A stretch of DNA of 64,000 nucleotides from Bacillus sp. N1-1 (GCF_009818105.1 NZ_CP046564.1:4278001-4342000); one strand, 5' to 3'. Positions 54,024 to 61,352 are shown, counted from the first letter of the stretch. Numbers and translations: made by a program. The notes: generated by a model from the letters alone, not told the origin.

Positions 54024-55496
54024 TTACATCCCACCAAGTAAGTTTTGTTGTACCCATGCGCTTTGCTGATTAAGCTGACTCATCGCCGTTTCAAGCGCCG
54101 AGAATTGCTTCCAATACCGATCTTCAATCGTAACGAGCTTATCTTCCCAGTTTTCCATCTGTTCATCTAAATCTTTTAATCTCGTTGAAAGAAAGCTACT
54201 ATCAACAAGCGTTCCTGGTGTCCCTGCTTTTTTTCCTAGCTGATCGATCCCTTTGTTAACGGAGTCGTAAAGACGATCGCCAATCCCATCTGTGCCGCTC
54301 GTAAACAGATTCATGACCTCTTCAGGCTTTTGTTCTAGGGCACTCTTAAGTTTCGCTTCATCAATAAAGAGCTTTCCACCATCCTGATACGAACCGGTAT
54401 TGATCCCTACTTGCGAAAGCATGCTAAGTTCACCTGCGGGAATTCCGCTAACCGACGACATCCAGGCACTTCGAAGATCACTCACAATCCCCCGAACCGT
54501 CGCATCACTTTGAAGCATCCCGCTTTTCGCTTTCTCCTCCCAAAGTTCGATCTCTTTCTCAGTAAGATCTTCTCTTTGCGCATCTGTAAGCGGAGGGAAA
54601 TCCCGGTTTCGCTTTTCAGTCAGCATCCCCTGCGCTTTATCAATAAACTCGTTGTATTTCTCAACAAAGTTCTTAATCATGTCAAAAGGATCCTGAACAT
54701 CACTTTGGACCGAAACGGTAGAAGTCCCTTTTTGGACAAGGTCTAGCTTTAGATTATTAATCGTCGTAGTGTTCGTTTTCAGGTTATCGACAACAATGCC
54801 ATCAAACGTCACAGAACCATATTTTCCCTGTGCTGTATTGGCCGCGCCGCCGAGAATACGGCTTTCTACTGTTGGATCAGCAATCCCAAGCGTGAATGAC
54901 TCATCTCCTCCCATCGCTTTCGATGAAATGAAAAAGCGTGACGTTGTGTCATCAAAGCTTGCCCTTAATCCAAGTGATTCACCTGTCGTTCCGTCAGTCG
55001 CACCCGCAATTTTTTCGGCAAGACTTTTAAATGTGTCTGATGCAGTGATTGTAATGGAAGCCGTTTGCCCATTGCTATTAGTAAGCTGAAGCGTCGTTTC
55101 CGCTTCACCTGTTTGAAGTACTTTATCTGTTCCCTTTGCGGCAATGCCCGCTTCATTCTGAATGGCCTGTCCCGATGTGAATTTAGCGCTTTGTGCGAGT
55201 TCGTTAACGGTGACAGAATAAGAACCTGGGACAGAGGCAGATGTCGTTGTAGCAGTAACCGCTCCTGTGTTAGATGAAACAGTTTTAAAAGCATTGTAAC
55301 CAGACTGCAACCTCATCGATGAAGCCGTGCTTCGCATATCCGACATCATCGTATTCAATTCACGATACGACTCCTTCTGCCATTCCATCGTTTGCTTCTT
55401 TTGAGACAATTTATCGAGCGGGATTCGCTCCGCCATCATGAGATCTTTTACCATCTGATCTGTATCCATCCCCGTCGCTAACCCGGAAATTCTCAT
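54024..55496 (-). CDS. fliD: flagellar filament cap protein FliD
   Basis: 490 residues: MRISGLATGMDTDQMVKDLMMAERIPLDKLSQKKQTMEWQKESYRELN at the N-terminus, and the C-terminal SSFLSTRLKDLDEQMENWEDKLVTIEDRYWKQFSALETAMSQLNQQSAWVQQNL, the FliD coiled-coil ends. It caps the filament and promotes flagellin polymerisation. I chose the ATG at 55496, 6 bases after GGAGGAG. The ATG two codons earlier abuts that site. A sigma-D promoter lies 34 bases upstream. Confidence 0.95.
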   Translation of the reverse strand: MRISGLATGMDTDQMVKDLMMAERIPLDKLSQKKQTMEWQKESYRELNTMMSDMRSTASSMRLQSGYNAFKTVSSNTGAVTATTTSASVPGSYSVTVNELAQSAKFTSGQAIQNEAGIAAKGTDKVLQTGEAETTLQLTNSNGQTASITITASDTFKSLAEKIAGATDGTTGESLGLRASFDDTTSRFFISSKAMGGDESFTLGIADPTVESRILGGAANTAQGKYGSVTFDGIVVDNLKTNTTTINNLKLDLVQKGTSTVSVQSDVQDPFDMIKNFVEKYNEFIDKAQGMLTEKRNRDFPPLTDAQREDLTEKEIELWEEKAKSGMLQSDATVRGIVSDLRSAWMSSVSGIPAGELSMLSQVGINTGSYQDGGKLFIDEAKLKSALEQKPEEVMNLFTSGTDGIGDRLYDSVNKGIDQLGKKAGTPGTLVDSSFLSTRLKDLDEQMENWEDKLVTIEDRYWKQFSALETAMSQLNQQSAWVQQNLLGGM

Positions 55497-55529
55497 CAAC
55501 ATCTCCTCCGTTCATACCTTCTATTCATA

Positions 55530-55556
55530 CTATCGGCAGGGGGAGGGATTTGTTTA
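55530..55556 (-). promoter_or_regulatory. sigma-D promoter of fliD-fliT-fliS-motA-motB-fliL
   Basis: Minus-strand TAAA, 15 bases, GCCGATAG. Consensus apart from the last base. Confidence 0.85.
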
Positions 55557-55571
55557 AGGTGTAAAAAGACC

Positions 55572-55601
55572 TAAAAAAGAACCCTCCATAGAGAGTTCAA
55601 C
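55572..55601 (-). terminator. Terminator of flaG
   Basis: Minus-strand stem GAACTCTC / GAGGGTTC with one G-U pair and a short loop, followed by TTTTTT. Confidence 0.75.
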
Positions 55602-55604
55602 CAC

Positions 55605-55943
55605 TTAGATTTTCTGATCGACCATAAAGCCGAGAAGCTCAGCCGTTGCTGCGTAGCGATCAAGGAACTTTTTTGAAGGGATTTCTTTAATGATTTCATC
55701 AGTCTTTGTGTCGATAATCTGAACGTAGTATTCGTTTAATTTGTCATGGAGTTGGAATTTGAGTGAGGTTTGAGATGGTTCGAGGTAGGTGTTCAGGGTG
55801 TTGATGTGGTGTTTGACGGTTTCTTTTGAAAAAGTACTCCCCTCTACCTCACGCTTTTCGATCGTCTTTTTCATTTCAGTATTCTTTATTTGAGTTAATT
55901 TAGTTGGTCCAATAGGTGTGATTGAAACGTCTCTTATTTCCAT
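55605..55943 (-). CDS. flaG: FlaG family flagellar protein
   Basis: 112 residues: a variable, charged N-terminal half and the FlaG core LKFQLHDKLNEYYVQIIDTKTDEIIKEIPSKKFLDRYAATAELLGFMVDQK. The family affects filament length, but the mechanism is unclear. GGAG precedes the ATG at 8 bases. No promoter of its own is visible between it and the hag terminator, so it may be expressed by read-through from hag. Confidence 0.88.
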   Translation of the reverse strand: MEIRDVSITPIGPTKLTQIKNTEMKKTIEKREVEGSTFSKETVKHHINTLNTYLEPSQTSLKFQLHDKLNEYYVQIIDTKTDEIIKEIPSKKFLDRYAATAELLGFMVDQKI

Positions 55944-55974
55944 CAGCTAATCTCCAATTCCGTATCAATTTGTT

Positions 55975-56008
55975 TTAAAAAAGGCAGCCTTCAATTGAAG
56001 ACCACCTT
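55975..56008 (-). terminator. Terminator of hag (after the intron and second C-terminal segment)
   Basis: Minus-strand stem AAGG-GG-CTTCAATTGAAG-CC-CCTT with small bulges, followed by TTTTTT. It lies 10 bases after the second flagellin stop (56018-56020), so the hag transcript includes the intron and this segment. Confidence 0.75.
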
Positions 56009-56017
56009 GTGAGTAAA

Positions 56018-56068
56018 TTAACGTAGAAGTTGTAGTACAGCTTGAGGCTGTTGGTTGGCTTGCTTTGC
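56018..56068 (-). other. Second copy of the flagellin C-terminal coding segment (3' exon of the hag intron)
   Basis: Sixteen codons plus stop: GCA AAG then QANQQPQAVLQLLR and TAA. It repeats the C-terminus already encoded upstream (AQANQSSSAVLQLLR, 56386-56433), has the same length up to the stop, and matches typical flagellin ends even better. The nucleotide sequences differ at most third positions, so this is not a recent duplication. It starts right after the intron P9 hairpin, as expected for a 3' exon. It is expressed as protein only if the intron is spliced. Confidence 0.75.
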
Positions 56069-56385
56069 CGCTGTTCCTTTCGGATACAGAATAGACTATA
56101 TCTTCACCTCTCGTGTTCGAAAGGGCCGGGCACTTCGAATGGTGTTTGCCACCCTACGGATTTCATCACCATAGCTTTCGCCTTAGATGGTTTATCCTAG
56201 TCGTTGAACCTTCTCCACTCTTTCGAGACAGGAGCTTGGCTGCTGATTATCCAATCTTGATTCTTTTCAACCCATCACGCTCACCGTTTCCAGTCACGTT
56301 GTGGGGAATCAAACTTAAGGAAGTTCCAGCAATTCACCCGGTTATAATCTTACCCGTTACCAGATAAGACGCCCTGTACAATCAA
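56069..56385 (-). ncRNA. Group I intron (subgroup IA-like), ORF-less, at the 3' end of hag
   Basis: Minus-strand RNA with the full catalytic core. P2: GTCTTATC / GGTAAGAT. P3: CCGGGT (56336-56341) with GCCCGG (56126-56131). P4: AATTGCTGG (from 56334) with AATCAGCAG (from 56248). P6 has a GAAA tetraloop. P7: GACTA within GTTCAACGACTAGG (56196-56209) with TAGTC within AAGATATAGTC (56094-56104). P7.1 and P7.2 hairpins between P7 and P3 place it in subgroup IA. P8 closes AACA, and P9 (56071-56089) has a GAAA loop. The 3' splice site must lie at about 56068-56070. The 5' splice site is not fixed and may lie inside the last hag codons. No homing endonuclease is present. Confidence 0.88.
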
Positions 56386-57237
56386 TTATCTTAGCAGTTG
56401 AAGCACTGCAGAAGAACTTTGATTGGCTTGAGCTAACATTGCTTGTGACGCCTGGTTAAGAATGTTGTTCTTAGTGAAGTCCATCATTTCTTTTGCCATG
56501 TCTACGTCGCGGATACGGGATTCTGCGGCAGTAAGGTTTTGAGCAGTAGTACCAAGGTTGTTAATTGAATGTTCAAGACGATTTTGAACTGCACCTAATT
56601 TTGAGCGTTCTTCAGAAACTAAAGTTATTGCCGTATCGATGGTTGTTATTGCTGCACTTGCTACTGTATTAGTAGAAGAAATATCTATAGCATCTGCCGT
56701 CTCATCATCGGCAGTAGCTACACTAAGACCTGTACTACCAGTCATATTTGAGATAGTAATAGAAATTGTTTGATCTTGGTTTGCACCTACTTGGAAATTA
56801 AACGCTCCTGAGCCTGTGCTAGTTCCATCAAGAAGACTTTCTGTATTGAATTCAGTATTAGTAGTAATTCTGTTTAACTCTTTTGCTAACTGATTTGCTT
56901 CTGTTTGAAGAGCTTTTCTATCGTCTACATTATTAGTATCGTTGGAAGCCTGTACAGCTAATTCACGCATACGTTGTAAAATTGAATGCGACTCATTTAA
57001 ACCGCCCTCAGCAGTTTGAAGTAAAGAAATTCCATCTTGAGAATTTCGACTTGCCTGCTCAAGACCACGAATCTGACCACGCATTTTCTCGGAAATTGAA
57101 AGTCCCGCTGCATCGTCCCCAGCGCGGTTAATACGAAGACCAGAAGAAAGCTTCTCCATGTTCTTAGATGCGTTCAATTGGTTCGCACCCATCTGATTGT
57201 ACGTGTTCATTGCTGCTAAGTTGTGATTAATAATCAT
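56386..57237 (-). CDS. hag: flagellin
   Basis: 283 residues: MIINHNLAAMNTYNQMGANQLNASKNMEKLSSGLRINRAGDDAAGLSISEKMRGQIRGLEQASRNSQDGISLLQTAEGGL at the N-terminus, a short variable domain (about 125-215), and the C-terminal SKLGAVQNRLEHSINNLGTTAQNLTAAESRIRDVDMAKEMMDFTKNNILNQASQAMLAQANQSSSAVLQLLR. It forms the filament and is exported with FliS. I chose the ATG at 57237. The ATG at 57255 lies in the ribosome site (GGAGG). Transcribed from a perfect sigma-D promoter, translationally controlled by CsrA. A group I intron and a second C-terminal segment follow. Confidence 0.95.
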   Translation of the reverse strand: MIINHNLAAMNTYNQMGANQLNASKNMEKLSSGLRINRAGDDAAGLSISEKMRGQIRGLEQASRNSQDGISLLQTAEGGLNESHSILQRMRELAVQASNDTNNVDDRKALQTEANQLAKELNRITTNTEFNTESLLDGTSTGSGAFNFQVGANQDQTISITISNMTGSTGLSVATADDETADAIDISSTNTVASAAITTIDTAITLVSEERSKLGAVQNRLEHSINNLGTTAQNLTAAESRIRDVDMAKEMMDFTKNNILNQASQAMLAQANQSSSAVLQLLR

Positions 57238-57248
57238 TCCTAAATCTA

Positions 57249-57287
57249 CCTCCATGTAATGGTTTTATCAAGAAAATCCACATCCGT
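57249..57287 (-). promoter_or_regulatory. Probable CsrA binding sites in the hag leader
   Basis: The hag leader contains ACGGATG (57281-57287), a match to the CsrA AnGGA core, and ATGGAGG (57249-57255), which includes the ribosome site. Two such sites with one over the Shine-Dalgarno is the arrangement known for hag in B. subtilis. csrA and fliW are encoded 0.6-1.2 kb upstream. Confidence 0.55.
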
Positions 57288-57308
57288 TTGGACTTCCTAA
57301 CACCACTA

Positions 57309-57335
57309 TTATCGGCAGGCATTTTAGGATGTTTA
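57309..57335 (-). promoter_or_regulatory. sigma-D promoter of hag
   Basis: Minus-strand TAAA, 15 bases, GCCGATAA, a perfect match to the sigma-D consensus with standard spacing, about 72 bases before the hag ATG. Confidence 0.92.
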
Positions 57336-57353
57336 ATACTTTTCTGAAAAATA

Positions 57354-57390
57354 TTTAAAAAAGAAACGCATCCAATGATAGCGGTTCCTC
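57354..57390 (-). terminator. Possible terminator of fliW-csrA-VOC
   Basis: Minus-strand AACCGC / GCGTTT helix with one mismatch and a loop, followed by CTTTTTTAAA. Weak stem. Confidence 0.45.
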
Positions 57391-57418
57391 TTCTAATAAA
57401 GATTCACCTTAAATGCGC

Positions 57419-57799
57419 TTACTCTTCCTTCTCATAAATCCCAGGCAAATAAGCCTCAAGTCCATTCCCATCCGGATCATAAAACTTAAAATGAGCCACT
57501 CCAGCCTCTTCATCAACCGTGACGCCACGCTCTCGTAGCACATTCTTAAACGTTTTCGCATGCTTCTCTGCTAGATGAAGCACAGGATATGAGCTGCTCG
57601 ATTCAGCCGAAGGAAGCTCTTCCCCTTCCTTCAACTCAATCAAACAAATCGCCGTCTGCCCTTCACCAACGCCAAGCACCACGGTACCACCATAGTTCTT
57701 TGTCACATGAAGACCGAGCATTTCTTCATACCAGTTCACTGCATTCTTTATATCCCGTACACGAATGTTCACTTGATAAACGCCTTCAAAGAAACTCAT
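57419..57799 (-). CDS. VOC (glyoxalase/bleomycin-resistance fold) protein
   Basis: 126 residues with two beta-alpha-beta-beta-beta modules: VYQVNIRVRDIKNAVNWYEEMLGLHV and HFKFYDPDGNGLEAYLPGIYEKEE. Metal ligands are plausible (His in VLHLAEKH or AHFKF, Glu in GLEAY). Such proteins range from glyoxalases to non-enzymatic binders, and the substrate cannot be told. It starts 10 bases after csrA with GGAGGG 8 bases before the ATG, so it is co-transcribed with fliW-csrA just upstream of hag, an unusual place for this family. Confidence 0.82.
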   Translation of the reverse strand: MSFFEGVYQVNIRVRDIKNAVNWYEEMLGLHVTKNYGGTVVLGVGEGQTAICLIELKEGEELPSAESSSSYPVLHLAEKHAKTFKNVLRERGVTVDEEAGVAHFKFYDPDGNGLEAYLPGIYEKEE

Positions 57800-57809
57800 C
57801 AAGTCCCTC

Positions 57810-58043
57810 CTATGAACTCGTTTTTTTCCTGAACTCCTTCAAATCCTCCAGGCTAAACTCCTGCATCGCCGCAAGCTTATTTTCCGATTGAATCGCTTCA
57901 TATACTTCTTTTCGGTGGATGGCAATATTCTTCGGTGCTTCTACACCAAGCTTCACCGTATCGCCGTCAATGCTAATAATCTTAAGTTCTATTTCATCAT
58001 TAATGACAATCGATTCGCCTTTTTTACGTCCAAGTACGAGCAT
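57810..58043 (-). CDS. csrA: translational regulator CsrA
   Basis: 77 residues: [52 protein letters not shown], the complete CsrA fold with the RNA-binding [12 protein letters not shown] strand, and the longer C-terminal helix typical of FliW-regulated firmicute CsrA. It blocks hag translation when cytoplasmic flagellin is low-to-normal. FliW relieves or restores this by binding Hag or CsrA. Its ATG directly follows the fliW stop. Confidence 0.96.
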   Translation of the reverse strand: MLVLGRKKGESIVINDEIELKIISIDGDTVKLGVEAPKNIAIHRKEVYEAIQSENKLAAMQEFSLEDLKEFRKKTSS

Positions 58044-58493
58044 TTACTCCGCCTCCTCTGTGTTCACTTGCTTTAAGAGAGGTTCTTTGATGCCATACTC
58101 CTGTTTGAGGACAAGTTGTTTTCCAGTGCGTTCTTCGGTGTTAAATATAAGCGGTGCTTTTAAATTCATTGTCGCTTCTTTTAATGAGCCCTGAACCGTA
58201 AGAATCGAGAGCACGAGCGCGTGGGCTGGATCGGATAGATTTAGCTGAGCGAGCGTGCTGTCATCAAGGTTTACTTCATAATTTGGGTAAAAGGAAAACG
58301 GATCCGCGAGGAAAAAGCAAAGGCCGCTTTCTTCTGTTGATTGTAAAAAGTAAAAAGGAGACTCATCTTTGTCATCGGCGGGTAATAGACAGTAAGTTGT
58401 AAAGTGCTCAAGGCCAGGGATGCCACTTTCAAACGTGACGAGACGTTCTTCGGTGACGTCCATTTCTCCAAAGCGTGCAGTATGTAATTTCAT
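58044..58493 (-). CDS. fliW: flagellar assembly factor FliW
   Basis: 149 residues: FGEMDVTEERLVTFESGIPGLEHFTTYCLLP, ESPFYFLQSTEESGLCFFLADPFSFYPNYEVNL and LTVQGSLKEATMNLKAPLIFNTEERTGKQLVL, the FliW pattern. It binds either flagellin or CsrA, coupling flagellin synthesis to secretion. It is preceded by a sigma-A promoter 34-61 bases from the start. Confidence 0.95.
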   Translation of the reverse strand: MKLHTARFGEMDVTEERLVTFESGIPGLEHFTTYCLLPADDKDESPFYFLQSTEESGLCFFLADPFSFYPNYEVNLDDSTLAQLNLSDPAHALVLSILTVQGSLKEATMNLKAPLIFNTEERTGKQLVLKQEYGIKEPLLKQVNTEEAE

Positions 58494-58526
58494 AGCGATC
58501 TCCTTTGTTGATCAGTGTGTACCTTC

Positions 58527-58554
58527 ATTATAAGGCCTATAGCGCTTTTTTCCA
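58527..58554 (-). promoter_or_regulatory. sigma-A promoter of fliW-csrA-VOC
   Basis: Minus-strand TGGAAA, 16-bp spacer, perfect TATAAT. Confidence 0.65.
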
Positions 58555-58679
58555 TGGATAATTTGTTGTCTTTTTGAAATTTCGGTAAACTTAAGGTAAC
58601 AGACAACCGCTGAAAAAGAAGAATCGTGTCGAAGGTTTATTCTTAATTAACATAATGATCAACATGAAAGGGGAAAGCC

Positions 58680-59402
58680 ATGAAGATCACCTTTTATCCG
58701 CTCGGTGAAGCAGCTGTGAAATGCTGTTTTCATGAAGACGTTTCAACTGGCCTTACGAATAACATTCAATCGTTTTGTCAAAAGCTTCACCACAATCATG
58801 CTGGCATTACGGAATGGGTACCTGCCTATGACTCTGTGGCCGTTTACTATGATCCGTGGAAGCTTTCGTATGAAGAAATCACTAACGTCCTTCAACCTAT
58901 CGCAAACGAAATTGATGTAAATCACCAGAAAACGAATACGGTGATTACCATTCCAACTGTTTACGGGAGCGACTATGGTCCGGACCTTGAAAATCTCGCA
59001 GCTGCTACCAACCTTTCCACAACAGAAGTGATCGACTTACATACGAAGCGCCACTACCTCATTAATATGATCGGCTTTTTACCAGGCTTTCCTTACTTAA
59101 GCGGAATTGATGAACGACTCGCGATGCCGCGCCTTGAAAACCCAAGGAAGTCTGTTCCAGCCGGATCGGTTGGTATTGCGGAAAGTCAGACGGGCATTTA
59201 CCCGCTCGCTTCACCCGGCGGCTGGAATATTATCGGGCGCACACCGCTCAAGCTTTTTGATGCTGAAAAAGAAGAGCCGTTTCTGTTTGAGCAGGGCGAT
59301 TATTTACGGTTTACTTCGATCACAGAAGATGAATTTAAGCGCATTCAGCAAGAAATTGAGGATGGCACGTACGAACTTGAATGCAGGGAGGAATCCGAAT
59401 GA
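58680..59402 (+). CDS. pxpB: 5-oxoprolinase subunit PxpB
   Basis: 240 residues of the KipI/PxpB family: ITEWVPAYDSVAVYYDP near residue 38, IDLHTKRHYLINMIGFLPGFPYLSGIDERLAMPRLENPRKSVPAGSVGIAESQTGIYPLASPGGWNIIGRTPLKLFD in the middle. With PxpC and PxpA it hydrolyses 5-oxoproline to glutamate with ATP. In B. subtilis the same protein was named KipI for its effect on the KinA kinase. AAAGGGG precedes the ATG. Overlaps pxpA by 4 bases. Confidence 0.93.
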   Translation: MKITFYPLGEAAVKCCFHEDVSTGLTNNIQSFCQKLHHNHAGITEWVPAYDSVAVYYDPWKLSYEEITNVLQPIANEIDVNHQKTNTVITIPTVYGSDYGPDLENLAAATNLSTTEVIDLHTKRHYLINMIGFLPGFPYLSGIDERLAMPRLENPRKSVPAGSVGIAESQTGIYPLASPGGWNIIGRTPLKLFDAEKEEPFLFEQGDYLRFTSITEDEFKRIQQEIEDGTYELECREESE

Positions 59403-60166
59403 CGTTTCGTATTGATTTAAACAGTGACCTTGGAGAAAGCTTTGGTACTTATGTGGTCGGTCAGGATGAACAGGTGCTTGAACTTGTTTCTTCAGCAAAT
59501 ATTGCATGCGGCTATCATGCCGGAGACCCGCATATTATGAATAAAACGGTGGAATGGGCGAAAGAGCATCACGTTGGTATCGGCGCCCATCCTGGATTTC
59601 CGGACTTAGTTGGTTTTGGCCGCCGCAATATGAACATTACACCAGAGGATACTTACTCACTCGTTCTTTATCAAATCGGAGCACTGCACGGGTTCTGCAG
59701 GGCGCATGAAGTTCCACTTCAGCACGTCAAACCGCATGGTGCGCTTTACAATATGGCATCAAAGGATCCCGAACTCGCAAACGCCATTGCGCAGGCCGTA
59801 AAAGATTTTAATTCAGAGCTCATTCTATTCGGCCTTGCCAATTCAGAGCTCATTCGCGCTGCGCAGGATGCTGCACTTCCTTATGCTTCAGAAGTGTTTG
59901 CCGACAGGACGTATCAGCCTGACGGAACGCTTACACCGCGCGTTGAAAAAAATGCGATGATTCGTGATGAGCAGGCTGCGATGGAACAGGTGATTATGAT
60001 GGTTAAGGAAGGAACGGTAACAGCCGTTGATGGCTCGATCATTGCGATTGAAGCGGATACGGTTTGCGTGCACGGAGACGAATCGTCGGCGCTTGCGTTT
60101 ATTAAGGCGCTTCGGAAACGGTTTACAGAAGAAAATATTGAGATGGAAAGGATCGGAAACCGGTGA
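59399..60166 (+). CDS. pxpA: 5-oxoprolinase subunit PxpA (LamB/YcsF family)
   Basis: 255 residues: RIDLNSDLGESFGTYVVGQDEQVLELVSSANIACGYHAGDPHIMNKTVEWAKEHHVGIGAHPGFPDLVGFGRR, then HVKPHGALYN, the LamB/YcsF metal-dependent barrel. I chose the ATG at 59399, which overlaps the pxpB stop (ATGA) and has GGAGG upstream. PxpA carries out the ring opening. The gene order B-A-C is compact and coupled. Confidence 0.94.
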   Translation: MTFRIDLNSDLGESFGTYVVGQDEQVLELVSSANIACGYHAGDPHIMNKTVEWAKEHHVGIGAHPGFPDLVGFGRRNMNITPEDTYSLVLYQIGALHGFCRAHEVPLQHVKPHGALYNMASKDPELANAIAQAVKDFNSELILFGLANSELIRAAQDAALPYASEVFADRTYQPDGTLTPRVEKNAMIRDEQAAMEQVIMMVKEGTVTAVDGSIIAIEADTVCVHGDESSALAFIKALRKRFTEENIEMERIGNR

Positions 60167-61086
60167 AGTTATTTTCAGTCGAAAAGCCAGGATTGTATAC
60201 AACATATCAGGATTTAGGACGTGTCGGGTATTTAAAATACGGGGTTCCGGCATCTGGAGCGCTTGATCGCTTCGCTCTTCAGGTTGGCAATCTTTTAGTT
60301 GGCAACGAACGAGGTGCGGCGGGTCTTGAAGTGACGATGCAGGGGCCAGAATTAATCGCAAAAGAATCTTTTGTGATCGCTGTAACAGGAGGCGATTTAT
60401 CTCCGATGATCAACGGAAAGCGGATTGCGCTCTGGAAATCCGTCCATATTAAAAAAGGACAGGTGCTTGAATTTGGAAAGCCACGCAATGGCGTTCGCGC
60501 CTACCTCACCGTTTCAGGCGGATTTCAATCAAGTCAATATATGGGAAGTCGCTCCGTTTATGAACCAGCTGGTCTTGGACGTCCGCTTCAAAAGGGAGAT
60601 GAACTGGTAGGTGAACCGAGAAAACAAAAAGCAGGAACCGGGCTCTTTTTCACCGAGATTCCTGATTATGATCGTGATATAGAAGTACGCGTTGTGAAAG
60701 GACCTCATCATGAACAAATCTCGGATAAGGTCGTTTCGGACTTTTTCGCTATGAGTCATGAGGTGTCGCCGCAATCAAATCGTATGGGCTATCGCCTTCA
60801 ATCTGAGCTTAAAACAAATCATGAAGCGAACGTTGTTTCAGATGCAGTTCCAATTGGCGGTATTCAGCTACCTGGAAACGGTCAGCCGATCATCCTGCTT
60901 GCAGATCGTCAGACAACAGGTGGCTACACGCGGGTCGGAACAGTGATTGGTCCTGATTTGACGCTCATTGCCCAGCTTCCACCTGGTGGGAAAATTCGTT
61001 TTAAAGAAGTAACGGTAGAAGAAGCTCAAGGTGCGGCGAAACAGATTGAACAGAAGCTCCGTATTTGGGAGCGAATCCATCGCTAA
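60163..61086 (+). CDS. pxpC: 5-oxoprolinase subunit PxpC
   Basis: 307 residues of the KipA/PxpC (biotin-dependent carboxyltransferase-like) family: GLYTTYQDLGRVGYLKYGVPASGALDRFALQVGNLLVGN, EVTMQGPELIA, NRMGYRLQ, SDAVPIGGIQLPGNGQPIILLADRQTTGGYTRVGTVIGPDL. It starts with GTG overlapping the pxpA stop. With PxpB it phosphorylates or activates 5-oxoproline. It converges on the small gene at 61083-61352. Confidence 0.93.
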   Translation: MKLFSVEKPGLYTTYQDLGRVGYLKYGVPASGALDRFALQVGNLLVGNERGAAGLEVTMQGPELIAKESFVIAVTGGDLSPMINGKRIALWKSVHIKKGQVLEFGKPRNGVRAYLTVSGGFQSSQYMGSRSVYEPAGLGRPLQKGDELVGEPRKQKAGTGLFFTEIPDYDRDIEVRVVKGPHHEQISDKVVSDFFAMSHEVSPQSNRMGYRLQSELKTNHEANVVSDAVPIGGIQLPGNGQPIILLADRQTTGGYTRVGTVIGPDLTLIAQLPPGGKIRFKEVTVEEAQGAAKQIEQKLRIWERIHR

Positions 61087-61352
61087 TGCAGGCGGAGGTA
61101 GCTGTGAAGCTCGTCTTTCACAACCTCCCCCTGATCTTGTTCGGTCATTTGCAGGTGGTAATGATCTCCTTCGGCTTCAGCCTGGAAATTGTAAAAACCT
61201 TTACTATTTAAATAGTCGCTCAGATCTTCAATCTTTTCACACTGAGAGAACAAAATTTTATTGCCCACATAATCGTCATTCACATAAACGTTATACGTAT
61301 GTGCATTTTTCATCTCTTCCCCTTGATTAAAAAACGGGAATGTTTCCGGCAT
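61083..61352 (-). CDS. small protein of unknown function
   Basis: 89 residues, acidic and soluble: it contains HTYNVYVNDDYVGNKILFSQCEKIEDLSDYLNSKGFYNFQAEAEGDHYHLQM. The order of predicted strand and helix elements suggests a small alpha-beta fold. The ribosome site AAGGAGGG is strong, so I accept the gene. Its last 4 bases overlap the pxpC stop in convergent orientation. I do not recognise a family. Confidence 0.65.
   Translation of the reverse strand: MPETFPFFNQGEEMKNAHTYNVYVNDDYVGNKILFSQCEKIEDLSDYLNSKGFYNFQAEAEGDHYHLQMTEQDQGEVVKDELHSYLRLH

Noticed and set aside
55944..56385. Second flagellin gene or pseudogene between flaG and hag
   Set aside because: Only the last 16 codons of a flagellin are present. 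The rest of the region is a group I intron core, not decayed coding sequence.
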